Assembly (NCBI RefSeq): GCF_039645965.1
Contig: NZ_CP147917.1
Coordinates: 1,178,001 to 1,242,000 of the forward strand
Direction of reading: 5' to 3'
Source: Sulfurimonas sp. HSL3-2
Lineage (GTDB): Bacteria; Campylobacterota; Campylobacteria; Campylobacterales; Sulfurimonadaceae
Length of the DNA stretch: 64,000 bases
Positions 47,779 through 58,400 of the stretch are shown here, piece after piece (positions within the stretch are counted from its first letter, which is position 1; the number at the start of each line of letters is the position of its first letter). The notes below the pieces were generated by a model, which worked only from the letters and a program-made list of their open reading frames with translations, did not search any database and was not told the DNA's origin. The position numbers and the translations under genes were made by a program.

Positions 47779-48330
47779 TTGTTAAATCTACCGAATCTTT
47801 TAGCCTCTTTACGAATACTTATCGCTCCTGTGATGTTTTGGGTGATCTTAAACCCGCAGGTTTTTACGCAAAACGGATACGATGTTACTTGGAACTACTA
47901 CTTTGCATCACTGCTTTTTGTACTTGCATCAGTTACAGATTTCTTTGACGGATATATCGCCAGAGAGTGGGATCAATCGACGCTTCTTGGTGCTATTTTA
48001 GACCCGCTTGCAGACAAGATGCTCACAATAGCAGCATTTTTGGGACTTATGATGATCGGCGAGGCTTCCGTGTGGGCTGTGTATATCATCATCATCCGCG
48101 AGCTTTTCATCACGGCGCTTAGAACAGTTGCAGTGGGAGAGAACATAAGTGTCAAAGCTTCGTTTGCAGGAAAAGTAAAAACGGTGTCTCAGATGTTTGC
48201 CATAGGTTTTTTGCTTATGCATTGGCCATACGGCACACTGCTTTTATGGATAGCGGTCGCATTGACGCTCTATTCTGGTGCAGAGTATGTCTGGAATTTT
48301 AGAAAAGCGATCTTAAAGGATGGTATATAA
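47779..48330 (+). CDS. pgsA: phosphatidylglycerophosphate synthase
   Basis: A 183-residue membrane enzyme. The CDP-alcohol phosphotransferase motif is complete: DFFDGYIAR, then G and the two Asp in GAILDPLADK. It makes phosphatidylglycerol phosphate from CDP-diacylglycerol. The start codon is TTG at 47779, with AAGGA about six bases upstream. It overlaps the start of rseP. Confidence 0.92.
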   Translation: MLNLPNLLASLRILIAPVMFWVILNPQVFTQNGYDVTWNYYFASLLFVLASVTDFFDGYIAREWDQSTLLGAILDPLADKMLTIAAFLGLMMIGEASVWAVYIIIIRELFITALRTVAVGENISVKASFAGKVKTVSQMFAIGFLLMHWPYGTLLLWIAVALTLYSGAEYVWNFRKAILKDGI

Positions 48331-48331
48331 C

Positions 48332-49387
48332 ATGAGTTGGTTAGTATCATTATTAGTCCTATCGGCACTTATATTTTTTCATGAACTCGGTCACTATGCG
48401 ATGGCTAGATTTTTCGGTGTATATATAGAGATATTCAGTATCGGTTTTGGAAAGAAGATAGCATCTTTTAGAATGTTTAACACCGAATGGAGGATCGCTA
48501 TGATCCCTCTTGGCGGGTATGTAAAGATGAAAGGTCAGGATGATGCCGACCCATCAGTCAAAAGTTACGACAAGGACAGCTACAACTCAAAGACTCCTCT
48601 TCAAAGGATATTGATCCTGCTTGCCGGTCCTGCGGCGAACTTCATTCTGGCATTTTTTCTCTATGTTTTCATCGCTTTGGGCTCTCCGGGGATCTTGTCT
48701 CCTGTTATCGGTGCCGTAAAAAAAGACTCGCCTGCATTTGTAGCAGGACTTGAATCAAACGACACTGTTACTGCGATAGACGGCAAGTCTGTGGCGACAT
48801 GGGAGGAGATGGCAGAGATCATCTCTCAAAACAAAGGCGAGACGCTTGACCTTACCGTCAAAAGAGGGGAAACTCTCTTACATGTAAGCCTGACTCCAAA
48901 ACTGACGCTTACAAAAAGTATGTTTAACGAGGATATCTACAAGCCTATGATAGGGATCGGAAGTGCCGGTGTCACACATAAACTGGAACTTACTCCTGTA
49001 GAAGTACTGAAGTATGCGACAAATCAGACCATCTTCGCTTCGACAATGATCTTTAAAGGTGTAGAAAAGCTGATAACAGGCGACGTACCAGCCAAAGAGA
49101 TGGGCGGTGTTATCTCTATCGTCAAAATAACATCCGATGCTACGGCACAGGGGTGGATGGCAGTCCTCTTCTTTGCAGCACTTATCTCCGTGAACCTCGG
49201 TGTCTTAAACCTGCTTCCGATCCCGGCTCTTGACGGCGGACATATCATGTTCAATCTGTATGAGATGATAACACGACGTGCACCGAGCGAAGCGGTACTT
49301 GTACGTCTTACCGTAGCAGGATGGGTGATTTTATTTGGTCTTATGGGACTTGGACTGTATAATGATATAAATAGACTGATAGGATAG
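48332..49387 (+). CDS. rseP: site-2 zinc metalloprotease RseP
   Basis: About 351 residues. The zinc motif HELGH is at 17-21, in the first helix; one PDZ domain (about 115-190, GLESNDTVTAIDGKS) and the second active-site motif PALDGGH follow. It cleaves membrane-embedded substrates such as anti-sigma factors or signal-peptide remnants. The ATG at 48332 is favoured over one at 48320, whose ribosome site would be too close. pgsA-rseP is a conserved pair. Confidence 0.92.
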   Translation: MSWLVSLLVLSALIFFHELGHYAMARFFGVYIEIFSIGFGKKIASFRMFNTEWRIAMIPLGGYVKMKGQDDADPSVKSYDKDSYNSKTPLQRILILLAGPAANFILAFFLYVFIALGSPGILSPVIGAVKKDSPAFVAGLESNDTVTAIDGKSVATWEEMAEIISQNKGETLDLTVKRGETLLHVSLTPKLTLTKSMFNEDIYKPMIGIGSAGVTHKLELTPVEVLKYATNQTIFASTMIFKGVEKLITGDVPAKEMGGVISIVKITSDATAQGWMAVLFFAALISVNLGVLNLLPIPALDGGHIMFNLYEMITRRAPSEAVLVRLTVAGWVILFGLMGLGLYNDINRLIG

Positions 49388-49391
49388 AAAG

Positions 49392-50072
49392 ATGACGCAA
49401 CTAGAATATAAACTTCATATAGATTCCATAATTGAAAGAGTCGAAAAAGCAAGACTCGGTGTTGGCATGAACGGCCATCACATTGTAAAGATAGTGGCTG
49501 TCAGCAAGTATTCTACATCAGAGGAGATAAAAGCTCTGTATGAGATAGGTCAGCGTGCTTTTGGAGAGAACAAAGTCCAAGACCTCGCTAAAAAAGCCGA
49601 AGAGCTTGATGAACTTCCTTTAGAGTGGCACTTTATCGGCAACTTACAAAAAAATAAGATAAACCAGCTTATCAAGATAAATCCGTTTCTTTTCCAGTCT
49701 CTTGACTCACTGGATCTTGCTCTTGAACTCGACAAACGTCTAGAAGCTCACGGAAGTAAGATGGAAGCCCTGCTCCAGATAAACTCTGCGTATGAAGAGA
49801 CAAAATCAGGTGTGATGCCCGAAGCTGCCATCGACACATACAATGAGATAGCATCTACATGTAAGAATATCCATCTTAAAGGGGTGATGAGCATAGGTGC
49901 GCATACCGATGATAAAGATATCGTCAAAAAAAGCTTCGAGACGACTCATGACATCTATACAAAACTTGACGGTGCTACGATCTGTTCTATGGGGATGAGC
50001 GGGGATTTTGAACTTGCTATCTCATGCGGCTCAAACATGGTACGTATCGGTTCATTGATGTTCAATAAGTAG
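49392..50072 (+). CDS. yggS: YggS/PROSC pyridoxal-phosphate homeostasis protein
   Basis: A 226-residue PLP-binding protein. The PLP lysine lies in IVAVSKYST (about 36), WHFIGNLQKNK and the C-terminal SMGMSGDFELAISCGS are family markers. It buffers PLP and has no known catalysis. It follows rseP by 4 bases and ends in a hairpin shared with the convergent gene. Confidence 0.93.
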   Translation: MTQLEYKLHIDSIIERVEKARLGVGMNGHHIVKIVAVSKYSTSEEIKALYEIGQRAFGENKVQDLAKKAEELDELPLEWHFIGNLQKNKINQLIKINPFLFQSLDSLDLALELDKRLEAHGSKMEALLQINSAYEETKSGVMPEAAIDTYNEIASTCKNIHLKGVMSIGAHTDDKDIVKKSFETTHDIYTKLDGATICSMGMSGDFELAISCGSNMVRIGSLMFNK

Positions 50073-50087
50073 AGTTTTTCTACTTAT
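50065..50087. terminator. hairpin spanning both convergent stop codons
   Basis: A perfect 9-bp stem ATAAGTAGA/TCTACTTAT with loop GTTTT contains the TAG of yggS in one arm and the TAG of the opposite gene in the other. Confidence 0.6.
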
Positions 50088-50418
50088 GTGAACTTTTTAA
50101 AAGCAAGTCTCCATTTTTACAATAAAACTTATCCTCTATCAAAGAAAATGCTTTTTGTACCAATGTCTTTTGGTTCTCTTGTGAGTATATCATGATCGGC
50201 GTATGATAGTATCTATCCCAGGATTTTAAGGGATGAAGCAATACGTCCTTGTAGGTAAGCTCTATCTTACCGTCATAAGGTTCAAATGGAAGTGTTGAAA
50301 GGATATGTCTCTCTTTATCACTTTCATCTTTACATGTAAAATAGCAATATACATTAAACTTATCTACATGTACACGTTCAAGGTGACTTAGAATCTGTTC
50401 ATATGGTATATGACCCAT
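50080..50418 (-). CDS. conserved-looking protein of unknown function
   Basis: A 112-residue soluble protein, aromatic-rich, with a VYCYFTCKDESDKERH segment and a basic end. No domain is recognised. It is the last gene of the dnaE-led minus-strand run, about 40 bases after a methyltransferase gene. One exact TTACATGTAA is read here as Phe-Thr-Cys-Lys. Confidence 0.65.
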   Translation of the reverse strand: MGHIPYEQILSHLERVHVDKFNVYCYFTCKDESDKERHILSTLPFEPYDGKIELTYKDVLLHPLKSWDRYYHTPIMIYSQENQKTLVQKAFSLIEDKFYCKNGDLLLKSSHK

Positions 50419-50457
50419 GCTTGTTCCTCTTTATATAATATAGAGTATTTAAGCAAC

Positions 50458-51342
50458 TTATATTCCAATCTTTCTCGCAGTTAAAAAAAGATAGTCTTTT
50501 CCCGTTATGACGACTCTGTAGCCTTTTTGCTGCAGATATTTTTTGCAAAAATGAATATCTTTTAAAACAAGGCTCATCTCTGAAAACGGGTAATTGGGAG
50601 CTTTTGCACCGTAGATCATCTCCCCGTCAATCCATCTGCAGTTTGGAAAGCCCAGAATGATAGAACCTCCCTTTTGCAGATAGTTTTGATATAGGTTCAT
50701 AAAGGTAAGATTGAACTCGATACCGCTGCTTTGAAGCGTCCCGATAGAGACGATCAAGTCAAACTCTCCCAGATCCAGCTCGTCCAGCTTGTTTATATCG
50801 TGACAGATAAACTCGGTGTTTGCGTATGCAAAACTCTCTTTTGCATACTCTATGGCACTGCTTGAGTAATCTATGCCGATAAACTCTTTTGCTGCAAACT
50901 CATCATCTTGCAGCATCTCTTTTATGACACTAAACTCATCTGCTTTATTTATGCCGAGATTTAAAACTCTTTTTTTCTCTTTTATATTTACAAACTTTAA
51001 CGCCTGTCTGTAGTGGTACAAAAAACTAAACTGAGCCGTCTTGTCTATTTTAAAGAACTCACTCTCTACGCCGTACTTCTCATCACTCTGCTCGGTTTTA
51101 TGAAACGAGGTCGCTTCATTGAGCTTATAAAAACGCAAGAGGGTAATCTCATCATCTAATATATGTGGAGTGATCATCTTCATAAAAAACAGCTGTGTAA
51201 GGTCTATAAGAGCTTTATAGCCTATCTTATCGATATCCGTGTTTAACAGCTCGACTTCCAGTGTCTTACCCTCTTCGACTCTGTTGTTCTCAAACCACTC
51301 TAAGATCGCAGTGGAGTCTTTTGCTTTTAGATCGACTCTCAT
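50458..51342 (-). CDS. class I SAM-dependent methyltransferase
   Basis: A 294-residue protein. The SAM fold begins near 130: motif I VLNLGINKADE, the acidic motif II in FIGIDYSSSAIEYA and motif IV in GEFDLIVSIGTLQSSG. The first 125 residues form a separate domain without recognised motifs. Substrate unknown. It overlaps upp by 4 bases. Confidence 0.78.
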   Translation of the reverse strand: MRVDLKAKDSTAILEWFENNRVEEGKTLEVELLNTDIDKIGYKALIDLTQLFFMKMITPHILDDEITLLRFYKLNEATSFHKTEQSDEKYGVESEFFKIDKTAQFSFLYHYRQALKFVNIKEKKRVLNLGINKADEFSVIKEMLQDDEFAAKEFIGIDYSSSAIEYAKESFAYANTEFICHDINKLDELDLGEFDLIVSIGTLQSSGIEFNLTFMNLYQNYLQKGGSIILGFPNCRWIDGEMIYGAKAPNYPFSEMSLVLKDIHFCKKYLQQKGYRVVITGKDYLFLTARKIGI

Positions 51343-51959
51343 AAAGTGTTGTATGCACGGTCTCCCGCATCTCCAAGACCGGGCATGATGAACTTGTCTG
51401 CACTAAGACCCTCGTCGATCTGCGTTATGTATATATCTACATCTTTATGAGTTGATTGTATCAGTTCGATCCCTTCGGGAGAACCGATGATATTTAACGC
51501 GATGATACGCTTAGGCTCTCTGCTTTTTATCAATTCTATCGCATCGTTCATAGAACCTCCCGTTGCAAGCATCGGATCAACCAGAAGTATAGTCTTACCT
51601 TTACAGTCCGGAAGTCTGTCATAATACAACTTGCTTTTGTGCGTGACTTCATCTCTTTTCATAGCCAAAAATCCGGCAGTTACATTGGGCAAAAGCTCCA
51701 TAACACTGTCAAGCATAGGCATACCGGCTCTTAAAACCGTAGTGACGATGATATTTTTCTCATCCAAAGAGGTAAAACTGTTCTCACCCTGCCAGGTCGT
51801 TACTTTTTTTTCCACTAAGGGAAACTCTTTTAGCGCTTCATAGACAAGCTGTTTTGTAAGTTCTGCGATCGTATGCCTAAAACGGATAGCATCGGTTCTT
51901 TGATCTCTTAGATTTGTTATCAGAGTCTTTGTCACTGGATTTTTTAGTTCATAAACCAT
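51339..51959 (-). CDS. upp: uracil phosphoribosyltransferase
   Basis: A 206-residue salvage enzyme converting uracil and PRPP to UMP. The PRPP motif LLVDPMLATGGSM is at about 124-136, and the uracil-binding C-terminus PGLGDAGDRAY is present. Confidence 0.95.
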   Translation of the reverse strand: MVYELKNPVTKTLITNLRDQRTDAIRFRHTIAELTKQLVYEALKEFPLVEKKVTTWQGENSFTSLDEKNIIVTTVLRAGMPMLDSVMELLPNVTAGFLAMKRDEVTHKSKLYYDRLPDCKGKTILLVDPMLATGGSMNDAIELIKSREPKRIIALNIIGSPEGIELIQSTHKDVDIYITQIDEGLSADKFIMPGLGDAGDRAYNTL

Positions 51960-51985
51960 TTTTTAGAGCCTTTTATTTAAACTGT

Positions 51986-52615
51986 CTATTCTTCAAAGAT
52001 AAGCGGTACAAAAGAAAAACCGTAATGCTCTATGACATCAAGCTTTTCATTCTCTTTTTTTGTGACCTCAAAGATATAATCGCCTACGGGGATCACAAGT
52101 TTTCCTCCGACTTTTAGCTGATCGGCAAGTTCCACTGGGAACTCATCTGCTGCAGCCGATACCAGGATACGGTCAAATTTTTGACCCGCTATCCCGAGTC
52201 TGTTTCCCGCCTGCATGATCTCTGCATTTTTAAATTTGTACTTTTTGAGATTATCTCTCCCAAAGCGCACAAGATGGGGGACTCTTTCAAGTCCGATGAC
52301 CATTCCCTTTTCACCTACGATGTAGGCTAAAAGTGCCGTCGTCCAGCCTGAACCGCTTCCGATATCCAAGACTTTATCACCTTTTTTAGCCTGAAGCATC
52401 TCAAGCATAAAAGCGACCGTTGTGGGCTGAGAGATAGTTTGACCGTATCCAATCTGAAGAGGATAGTCCCCGTATATATCTGCACGACCTGCATCTCCGA
52501 CAAAGTCGATTCTATCGACATTTTCAAACGCCTCGGTGATCCTGCTTGAACGCAGCACACCTGAGTTTATAAGATGGTTTATCAATGCATGGTTGTCTAG
52601 AAAGCTGTAGATCAT
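51986..52615 (-). CDS. pcm: protein-L-isoaspartate O-methyltransferase
   Basis: A 209-residue repair enzyme. GYGQTISQPTTVAFMLEML and the SAM motif VLDIGSGSGWTTALLA are characteristic. It methylates damaged aspartyl residues to allow repair. It lies 3 bases after the histidine kinase gene. Confidence 0.93.
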   Translation of the reverse strand: MIYSFLDNHALINHLINSGVLRSSRITEAFENVDRIDFVGDAGRADIYGDYPLQIGYGQTISQPTTVAFMLEMLQAKKGDKVLDIGSGSGWTTALLAYIVGEKGMVIGLERVPHLVRFGRDNLKKYKFKNAEIMQAGNRLGIAGQKFDRILVSAAADEFPVELADQLKVGGKLVIPVGDYIFEVTKKENEKLDVIEHYGFSFVPLIFEE

Positions 52616-52618
52616 CTG

Positions 52619-53596
52619 CTATATCTTTATTTTTATCTCAAAGAGTTTTTTCTCATCCTCTACCAAAAAGACATCTCCGTCATGCACGTTCGCTATCTGT
52701 TTTGAAAGTATGAGTCCAAGACCGTTGCCTTTTACCTTTGTACTTTTAAAAGCTTCAAAAAGAGTACGTTTATTTTCGATAGGCACACCCGAATCGTAGA
52801 TATAAAAGTTATGAAACTCCCCGTCGTTGTTATAACTTAATTCTACCACACCCTCATCTTCATCATCAAGTTCAATGGCATCTATGGCATTTATAATGAA
52901 GTTTGAGAACATCATCAAAAGCAGGTCCGCATCCCCGTTAATGTCAAAGTCATCCTCTATAAAACTGAACTTTATATCTTTTGAGTAGCTGTAATATCCG
53001 ATAATATCTTTTAAAGCCTCTTGAAGCTGACTCCATTTTAGCGGTTTTTTATCTGCCTGTACCCCTTTAGAGAACATCAGAGTCGCTTTTATGATCCTGT
53101 CTATGCGGAAGATCGACTTCTCTATCTCTGTGACTATGGCGATGTTTTCTGGTTTTACACGCTTTTTTAGTGTAGAGGTCAGAAGTGAGATAGAACCTAT
53201 GGGGTTTCTTATCTCGTGAGAAAGATGAGCTGCCATCTGTCCCATGGTAGCCAAGTTCTCTTTGCGTTTTTGCTCTGTGATGTCAGTGGCGCTTACAAGA
53301 CGTTTATCCTGATAATTACTTATCTTTACAAGGTAAGACCTGTCTTTGAAGTTTATCTCGTAATCATCCATATCGAGCTTTAAGATAACCATCAGCTCAG
53401 ATAACGCCTTTGCCTGAGAGTTCTGCAAAAACACCTTCCCGTCACTTTCTAGTATCCAGATAGCATTTGGCAGGAACTCCACGACCTTTTCTATCGTGTC
53501 TTGAAGATGATTATAGGAGTCTTTGAGGTCCTTAAAATCATTTTCGATTTTATAGGTCTGCTCGATCAGGTGTTGGAGTTCCTCAGGTGTTATCAT
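52619..53596 (-). CDS. flgS: FlgS-type cytosolic histidine kinase
   Basis: A 325-residue soluble kinase. A coiled coil and a PAS-like region (about 1-105) precede the H-box HLSHEIRNPIGS (His-127), and the ATPase domain has an N-box (NFIINAIDAI) and G-box (GNGLGLILS). The exact H-box context matches FlgS of Campylobacterota, which phosphorylates FlgR to activate sigma-54 flagellar genes. rpoN is in the window, but flgR is not. Assignment by resemblance. Confidence 0.72.
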   Translation of the reverse strand: MITPEELQHLIEQTYKIENDFKDLKDSYNHLQDTIEKVVEFLPNAIWILESDGKVFLQNSQAKALSELMVILKLDMDDYEINFKDRSYLVKISNYQDKRLVSATDITEQKRKENLATMGQMAAHLSHEIRNPIGSISLLTSTLKKRVKPENIAIVTEIEKSIFRIDRIIKATLMFSKGVQADKKPLKWSQLQEALKDIIGYYSYSKDIKFSFIEDDFDINGDADLLLMMFSNFIINAIDAIELDDEDEGVVELSYNNDGEFHNFYIYDSGVPIENKRTLFEAFKSTKVKGNGLGLILSKQIANVHDGDVFLVEDEKKLFEIKIKI

Positions 53597-54829
53597 CTAT
53601 ATCCCTAGCAATATTTTATACAGATCATAAGCATCATCCGTACCCGCACTCTCTCTAATGGAATGCATCGCATAAGTAGGTATGCCGATATCTATGGTGT
53701 CAATGCCTATTTTAGCCGCTGTAATAGGTCCGATGGTCGATCCGCAGCCCATGTCGCTTCTTGTCACGAACATCTGCACGGGTGCTTCAACGCTTTGCGC
53801 CGCGTCGATAAACCTCGCAATAGTCTCCGAATTTGAAGCGTAACGCTGGTTCGAGTTCACTTTCACGACGACGCCTGCATTTAATTTTGGAGCGTGAGAA
53901 GGCTCATGTTTATCCGCATAGTTGGGATGGATGGCATGAGCATTATCAGCTGAGATAAGCAGTGAGCTTCTGGCAAACTTTGCTTTGGCATCAGGAGTTC
54001 TAAATATCCTCTCGATCACGCTTGCCAAAAATGAACCCCCTGCTCCTGAAGTACTGACGCTTCCGACCTCTTCATGATCTGAACAGACTATCATCATAGG
54101 CTTCTCAGTCGAGCATATAGTGATAAGAGCGACATAACAGCTTAGAAGGTTGTCGATCCTCGCACTTGCCATAAACTCATCGTTAAAACCTACATATGAG
54201 GCTTTTTGTGTGTCGTAAAGGCTTAGGTCGTATGAAAGTACCTCTTCACAATCGCTTATCATACTTTTGATCTCATCTTTTAGTGAGAACTCTTTACTCG
54301 TAGAGACGATAGGAGGCAGATGGTTCTGCTCGTTTATAGTCTTTGATGCGTTAGACTCTCTGTCTAAGTGTATAGCCAGTGAGGGGATGATGGCTACGGG
54401 CTTTTGCATATCCAGTATTGCTGATGTAAGAGTCTTGTTTGTTGCTCTGTAGCTTACACGCCCTGCAATGCTCAGGTCCCTGTCAAACCATGTATGCAGA
54501 AGCACTCCGCCGTAAGGCTCGACTGCAAGCTGGTTTATCCCCTCTTTTTTGACATCGGCATTTGGCTTTATCTTCAGGTTTGGTGAATCGGTATGTGCAC
54601 CGACTAAGACATACTCATACCCTTCGTAGTAATTAAAAGCGATAATAGAGCTGTCGTTTCTTCTGATGTAGTACTTTTCACCCGGTATAAGATCAAAGTC
54701 TTCTCTCTCGTCTATTCTTATAAACCCTGCATTTTCAAGCATCCCTGCCATATTCAAAACCGCATGAAACGGTGTCGGCGAAGCGTCTAAAAATCCTAAA
54801 AGTGCGTCATTAAAACTATTTTTGTCCAT
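53597..54829 (-). CDS. M18-family aminopeptidase
   Basis: A 410-residue aspartyl-aminopeptidase-like metalloenzyme. It starts with FLDASPTPFHAV and has metal and catalytic motifs GAHTDSPNL, DHEEVGS, SADNAHAIHPNY and AMHSIRES. It should trim N-terminal acidic residues in the cytoplasm. It overlaps the ankyrin gene by 14 bases and the kinase gene abuts it. Confidence 0.93.
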   Translation of the reverse strand: MDKNSFNDALLGFLDASPTPFHAVLNMAGMLENAGFIRIDEREDFDLIPGEKYYIRRNDSSIIAFNYYEGYEYVLVGAHTDSPNLKIKPNADVKKEGINQLAVEPYGGVLLHTWFDRDLSIAGRVSYRATNKTLTSAILDMQKPVAIIPSLAIHLDRESNASKTINEQNHLPPIVSTSKEFSLKDEIKSMISDCEEVLSYDLSLYDTQKASYVGFNDEFMASARIDNLLSCYVALITICSTEKPMMIVCSDHEEVGSVSTSGAGGSFLASVIERIFRTPDAKAKFARSSLLISADNAHAIHPNYADKHEPSHAPKLNAGVVVKVNSNQRYASNSETIARFIDAAQSVEAPVQMFVTRSDMGCGSTIGPITAAKIGIDTIDIGIPTYAMHSIRESAGTDDAYDLYKILLGI

Positions 54830-55436
54830 TTAAATTTTTCCTTATCATCTCAATAATATCCCTGTCCCTGCCGTAGATAGCATAGTAAAGAGCATCCCTG
54901 TACTCTTTATCTTTTACTTTTGCATCTGCGCCGTTTTCTAAAAGGAATTTTACAATCTTTTTTGCTCTATTTTTTGCTGCTACATGTAAAAATGTCACAC
55001 CGTTTTTATCTTTTGTGTTGAGATCAAGTCCATTTTTTGCTAAATCTTCAAAAGATTGTATATCATCTTTTAAAATCACATTGTAAACATCTGAGTTTTT
55101 ACTCTTTTTCTTTGAGGTTCTTTTTTTATAATCTAAGATCAGATTGACCGATGAGATATGATTTTTTGCTATAGCGATGGAAAGCGGTGTATCGCCTTTT
55201 TTATTTTTTATGTCTACATCGGGCTTACATCTTAAAACTGCTCTTATGATGCTAAGACGCCCTACTTTCATGGCTGCATGTAAAGGCGTGTTCCCCCATT
55301 TATCTTGAAGGTTTATATCTTTACACTCTTTTAAGAGCTCTTTGACTTTTCTCTCATTAACATCTTTTATGGCACGGTTGAGAGGGGTAGCACTCAGTGT
55401 TAATGCTAACAACAAAACAAATGCTACGACTCTCAT
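54816..55436 (-). CDS. exported ankyrin-repeat protein
   Basis: A 206-residue protein with a signal peptide (about 1-16) and five or so ankyrin repeats (for example DKWGNTPLHAAMKVGR and DKNGVTFLHVAAKNRA). It probably binds a protein in the periplasm; the partner is unknown. It lies 9 bases after dnaE. A CTACATGTAA word encodes the Leu-His-Val of one repeat. Confidence 0.85.
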   Translation of the reverse strand: MRVVAFVLLLALTLSATPLNRAIKDVNERKVKELLKECKDINLQDKWGNTPLHAAMKVGRLSIIRAVLRCKPDVDIKNKKGDTPLSIAIAKNHISSVNLILDYKKRTSKKKSKNSDVYNVILKDDIQSFEDLAKNGLDLNTKDKNGVTFLHVAAKNRAKKIVKFLLENGADAKVKDKEYRDALYYAIYGRDRDIIEMIRKNLNGQK

Positions 55437-55445
55437 AAATGCTCC

Positions 55446-58400
55446 TTACAAGATATTTATATATTCAAGCTTCTGCAACTCTTCTAAAATGGAGTTGTCG
55501 ACTCGTATCGCCGACTCGATCACGACATTTTGAAGTTTTGAAACGATTGTCAGTTTCAATGCACGTTTTCCCGGATGACGTCTTACAAGTGTATAAAGTT
55601 CCTCCAACTCTCTTGTCGCAGAGTTAAGATGGATACTGATATTGAGCGGTTCCTGCGGTTTTTCCATAATAGTCGTCTTCACTTTCTTCGACTCTTTTTT
55701 TACATCTTTTAAAGTCAGTACCTTCATAACAGAGATACGCGTAAACATCTCGGTATGTGTGACTTTCACTTTAAAAGCGACAGGTTCATTCAGATCCATC
55801 GCCTGCAGCTCTTCAAGTTTATCGGAAAAGAGCATCATCTCGATATTTCCGTGAAAGTCCATCAAAGTCACGATACCAAAAGCATTCCCTTTTTTAGATA
55901 CTTTCTTCTGTATCTCTTCGACTTTACCGATAAAGATCGCCGTTGAACCGTCCCCTATGTTCTCTATATCGGAAGAAAGAGTATAGGTCAGACCATCCAT
56001 CTCTTCACGGTAACTGTCAAGCGGGTGACCGGATACATAAAATCCTAGCGTATTTTTTTCAAACTCCAAAATCTCTCTAAGTTCATACTCATCTGAATTT
56101 TTTAGATCAAGCTTGACCTGAGTTATCTCGGCATCATCTCCAAAAAGACTGCCCATCGCATTTTTCTTTGCATCACTCGCTTTTTTAGCAGTATCTACAA
56201 GAAGATCTATCTGATCAAGCAGCGCTTTTCTGGAATATCCGAATCTGTCAAATCCGCCCGATTTTATAATAGACTCGATAACTCGCTTGTTGACCTTGCT
56301 CGGCTCGATTCGGTTCACGAAATCTTCCATCGAACTGAATTCTCCACCCTCTTTGATGACTTCTAAGATGGAGAGGACCGCTGCTTTTCCGACCCCTTTG
56401 ATAGCTCCCAGTCCAAAAAGGATGACATCCTGATCGTCCTTCGTGATCGCCGAGAACTCTAACTGCGAGTCATTGATATCAGGCGGTGAAAGCGTGATGC
56501 CCATGTGTTTGACTTCGTCAATATATTTTACGACTTTGTCAGTATTGTCTTTCTCACTTGTCAGAAGTGCCGCCATAAACTCGTTTGGATAGTAGGTCTT
56601 CAGCCATGCCGTCTGAAATGTGACCATCGCGTAAGCCGCCGAGTGGGATTTGTTAAATCCGTAACCCGCAAACTTCTCGATAAGGTCAAAGAGCTTAGAA
56701 GCTTTAGCATAATCGTGACCCTGCTTTTGCGCACCCTCACTGAACTCGGCATTGTAGACAGCCATATCTTTCTTTTTACCCATCGCACGACGGATAATAT
56801 CTGAGTATCCCAGAGAGAAACCGCCGATCGTCTGAACGATCTGCATGACCTGTTCTTGGTAAACGATGACCCCGTATGTAGGTTTGAGTATCGGTTCCAT
56901 CTCGGCAAATGTGTACTCGATCGCCTCACGCCCGTGTTTACGTTCGATGAAGCTGTCAAGCATCCCCGACTCCATCGGACCCGGACGGTAAAGTGCCAAG
57001 ACCGCGATCAGGTCTTCGAAGCTGTCAGGCATAAGACGGCGGTTCAGGTCCTGCATCCCTGAAGACTCTATCTGAAACATCCCCACCGTGTCTCCGCCGC
57101 GGATCACGTCATAGACCTTAGGATCGTTCTCATCTATGGCATGCCAGTTTACATCTACGTCATAACGCGCTTTTACCAGCTTGATCGCATTGTCGATAAC
57201 GTCAAGGGTCTTCAGCCCCAGGAAGTCGAACTTGATAAGATCGACATCTTCAAGGTAGTTTAGCGAGTACTGAGTGACGAACGTCTCCTCGCCTGATGGT
57301 TTATAGATAGGCGTCTTTTTCCAAAGCTCTTCGTTTGAGATAACCACACCCGCGGCATGCATTCCCGAGTTACGTTTCAATCCTTCAAGTTTTTTAGAAA
57401 ACTCCCAGACACGCGCAGCCTGCGGATCTGTCTCTACAAGTTCTACGAGTTTCGGCTCTTTTTGGTAAGCACCCTCGATAAACTCGCCTTTTTTACTCTT
57501 TCCGTTAAGTGTGATACCAAGCTCATCGGGGATCAGTTTTGCCATCTTATCAGCTTGTGAAAGCGGCATATCAAGTACGCGTGCGACGTCACGGATGACC
57601 CCTTTTGCAAGAAGCGACCCGAAAGTGATAATCTGTGCGACCTGATTACGTCCATACTTTTTAACGACATAGTCGATGATCTCGCCGCGGCGCGCCTGCA
57701 TAAAGTCCATATCGATATCGGGCATACTTACACGTTCAGGGTTCAAGAAACGCTCGAAAAGCAGATCATATTTCATAGGGTCGATATCGGTGATCTCCAA
57801 GCTGTAAGCAACAAGACTTCCAGCAGCAGAACCACGTCCCGGTCCTACGGCAATACCCATGTTTTTAGCCTCTTTAACGAAGTCCCAGACGATAAGCATA
57901 TATCCCGGGAATTTCATAGAGTTGATGACCTCTATCTCAAACTCCAGCCTTTCTCTATACTCTGCATGACGTTCCTGCGGTACATGTACAAGTCTCTCTT
58001 CAAGTCCCACGCGGCAGCGGTGGATAAAGTACTCTGCATCGTTTTTATCCATAGCCGTTTTGCGCTCTTTTGCAGGAACACTCTCATCGTCATCGACGTT
58101 GTCTATGCCCAGTCCCTCTTTTTGTGCATACTCTTTGGTAAACTTGAAGTTCGGCGGTGTCGGGTTTCCGAGGTTCAGTTCAAGCTGGCACTTCTCGACT
58201 ATCTCCTGCGTATGCTCCAGCGCTTCAGGGATATCCGCAAAAAGACGTGCCATCTGTTCAGGCGACTTGAGATAAAACTCATGTACCGAGTGGCGCATAC
58301 GGTTTGGATCGTCATAAAGTTTATTCATCCCGATACACATAAACGCTTCATGGTACTGTGCATCGTCAGGATATGTATAGTGAGTGTCGTTTGTAGCGAC

